From Candidatus Rokuibacteriota bacterium (GTDB lineage: Bacteria > Bacteroidota > Bacteroidia > Flavobacteriales > Flavobacteriaceae): a stretch of DNA of 33,314 nucleotides. Below the pieces are notes generated by a model that saw only the letters and a program-made list of their open reading frames with translations, was not told the DNA's origin and did no database searches. Of the stretch, positions 31,993-33,314 are shown in pieces. The DNA lies in NCBI GenBank assembly GCA_900299425.1, contig OMJU01000157.1, forward strand, positions 1 to 33,314. The letters run 5' to 3'. Both the position numbers and the translations under genes were made by a program. Position 1 is the stretch's first letter, and every line of letters starts with the position of its first letter.

Positions 31993-33107
31993 TGGATAGG
32001 TTTTGAAAAGCGATTCCAAACAAATATAAATAATTGCAGGCAAATAAGTAGTGGCTCGAGAAGGGGAATCCAAGGCAGGAGGTCTGCTGTCTGTAGCCTT
32101 CGGAACAAGGACGCCATTTGACCGATTAAATAGGCTGAGCGCAAGAATAATAACACTAAAACTGCTTGAAAAATCGCAGAATTCCAGGCCAGAAGTATGC
32201 CCAAAGTTACAACACAGGTGTAAAATAGCATCAGACTCCCAGAATATAAGCCTAGCATTAATTTGGTGCTTTTACGGTAATAGTGTGCAGTGCTTTGGTG
32301 CCTTCTTTTTTGCCGAACAAGACTCCACCAAGATTCCTTGGGCGCAGACCACGTAAAGGCTTTTGGCTCAATGACCACAGCAGTGTCCACAGCATTAGCC
32401 CCGTGATTAATCAAAAGATCATCATCCCCAGACGGGATATGTTCGTGCGATTTAAATCCATTTTGAGTGTAAAAAAAGTCTTTACGGTAAGCTAAATTGC
32501 GTCCCACACCCATATAGGGTCGACCTGAGAGTGCTTGACCTAAGTACAAGCCTGCGGTTAAGGAAGTTTCAAAGCGTATTAAGGCATTTAAAATTCCAGG
32601 TTGTTTAAGATAAGCTCCATAACCCAATACTATTGATTTTCCATAAACAAAGGGGGTGGTCATCGCGCTGATCCAATGTTCTGAACCAGGAGTACAATCC
32701 GCGTCAGTGAGCAACAGCAGTTCATATTTGGCCCTATTGATGCCGTAACTCAAGGCGGCTTTTTTGCCCTGAACTGCCTCATTTTTTCTGTCGAATTTCA
32801 CACACTGCACTCTGGAGTCTATTTTTTTCCAGTAAGTCAACACCTGCTGAGTGCGATCGCTTGAATGATCATCAACGATCAAAAGTTCAAAGCAAGGATA
32901 GTTTTGATTGAGTATTTGAGGAATCAGAACATCGAGTCGCTCTGCTTCATTTTTAGCACAAACAATCACGGAAATCCCCGGCTGACTGAAATCTGCCTCA
33001 GGATATACTGCACTGCTCTTTGTAACTGAGCGCATGCGTGCGATAAAAAATGCGTGGATTAAGGCGGCGCCTAGAGCAATTAACAATAAGCTCCAGGACA
33101 AAATCAT
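31983..33107 (-). CDS. Membrane-anchored family 2 glycosyltransferase
   Basis: A 374-residue processive-type GT2 enzyme. It has an N-terminal membrane helix (2-23), the nucleotide-sugar domain with ISVIVCAKNEAERL, LLIVDDHSSDRT (Asp79, Asp80) and TDADCTP (Asp135, Asp137), an acceptor region SGDDDLLINHGA and VRQKRRHQSTAHYY, in the place of the usual QxxRW motif, then two or three C-terminal helices. The sugar and product are unknown; a glycolipid or envelope polysaccharide is likely. It starts inside the stop of the small Cys-rich protein gene (TAATG) and overlaps the sigma factor. Confidence 0.92.
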   Translation of the reverse strand: MILSWSLLLIALGAALIHAFFIARMRSVTKSSAVYPEADFSQPGISVIVCAKNEAERLDVLIPQILNQNYPCFELLIVDDHSSDRTQQVLTYWKKIDSRVQCVKFDRKNEAVQGKKAALSYGINRAKYELLLLTDADCTPGSEHWISAMTTPFVYGKSIVLGYGAYLKQPGILNALIRFETSLTAGLYLGQALSGRPYMGVGRNLAYRKDFFYTQNGFKSHEHIPSGDDDLLINHGANAVDTAVVIEPKAFTWSAPKESWWSLVRQKRRHQSTAHYYRKSTKLMLGLYSGSLMLFYTCVVTLGILLAWNSAIFQAVLVLLFLRSAYLIGQMASLFRRLQTADLLPWIPLLEPLLICLQLFIFVWNRFSKPIHWN

Positions 33108-33310
33108 TAGGCCTGTTCAGTGCCTTTACATTCTGAAAATTGATCAGGGGTTTTCCCGCAAAAACTACATGAGTCACCCTCTTTATTTAAAAAAGGGCTT
33201 TGTGAGGCACAGGTTCCTGCAAATTTTCCGTCTTTTTTGCCCCATATTTTTATGGCGATGCCTGCAAAAGCGAGAATCAAAAGTCCGATAGTAAGCAGTA
33301 ATAATTTCAT
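33107..33310 (-). CDS. Small single-helix membrane protein with a cysteine motif
   Basis: A 67-residue protein: one N-terminal hydrophobic helix (about 2-22), a Lys/Gly linker, and a soluble tail with four cysteines, GTCASQSPFLNKEGDSCSFCGKTPDQFSECKG (Cys34, Cys48, Cys51, Cys61). The CxxCG part resembles half of a zinc or iron-binding knuckle, and the whole could bind one metal ion. From memory, similar flavobacterial proteins are labelled only as membrane or secreted protein. Function unknown. It is the first visible gene of the operon with the glycosyltransferase; the promoter is beyond the window edge, four bases away. Confidence 0.82.
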   Translation of the reverse strand: MKLLLLTIGLLILAFAGIAIKIWGKKDGKFAGTCASQSPFLNKEGDSCSFCGKTPDQFSECKGTEQA

Positions 33311-33314
33311 GGCA

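Noticed and set aside
31993-32073. N-terminal extension of the sigma factor (MDSPSRATTYLPAI...)
   Set aside because: Starts at a TTG deep within the glycosyltransferase gene and does not look like sigma factor sequence; TTG 31992 fits the family length better.
1-33314. CRISPR arrays, insertion sequences, tRNA genes, riboswitches
   Set aside because: No regularly spaced repeats, transposase frames, cloverleaf sequences or recognisable riboswitch cores were seen in any gap.

Overview
The window looks like a chromosomal segment of a Bacteroidota bacterium, most likely a marine-type flavobacterium. The support is a complete Na+-pumping NADH:quinone reductase operon, protein families typical of that group (a DUF6702-like protein beside an M1 peptidase, LpxK, a Nif3/coiled-coil pair), scarce Shine-Dalgarno sequences, and TAnnTTTG-type -7 boxes just upstream of several starts. 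Genus and species cannot be read from the sequence. No rRNA, tRNA, CRISPR, transposase or phage gene was seen; this is dense housekeeping and catabolic DNA.

Region 1 (1-6264, + strand): the 3' end of nqrA, then nqrB-C-D-E-F, closed by a strong intrinsic terminator. A small uncharacterised gene and apbE follow. ApbE is the flavin transferase that attaches FMN to NqrB and NqrC, so the enzyme and its maturation factor sit side by side.

Region 2 (6321-12122, - strand): a methyltransferase, methionine aminopeptidase, a small membrane protein, a thioredoxin-fold lipoprotein, cofactor-independent phosphoglycerate mutase, an M15 D-Ala-D-Ala carboxypeptidase-like protein and dipeptidase E.

Region 3 (12295-15590, + strand): a DUF6702-like secreted protein, a large secreted M1 metallopeptidase, then a perfect 28-bp palindromic terminator. 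Its tail overlaps the likely promoter of a near-leaderless tatA-like gene.

Region 4 (15591-22775, - strand): a tightly packed kynurenine catabolic operon. In transcription order it has kynureninase, kynurenine 3-monooxygenase, a RidA-type 2-aminomuconate deaminase, a semialdehyde dehydrogenase, a divergent SDR protein, an ACMS decarboxylase and an O-methyltransferase. It covers the meta-cleavage route from kynurenine to the oxalocrotonate level, except that the ring-opening 3-hydroxyanthranilate dioxygenase is not in the window.

Region 5 (22906-33314): a 59-residue CDGSH iron-sulfur protein (missed by the ORF track), msrA, a coiled-coil protein related to zinc-ribbon DUF164 proteins but without cysteines, a Nif3-like protein, lpxK, a TPR hybrid histidine kinase whose 3' end overlaps lpxK tail to tail, and lipA. 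A four-gene overlapping operon ends the window: a small Cys-rich membrane protein, a family-2 glycosyltransferase, an ECF-type sigma factor and an Nramp-fold permease lacking the usual metal-binding motif.

No wholly new system stands out. The points most worth a second look are the incomplete kynurenine operon with its two unassigned enzymes, the Nramp-like protein without DPGN, the variant flavinylation motif in NqrB, two zinc-type folds without their cysteines, and the unknown gene coupled to apbE.
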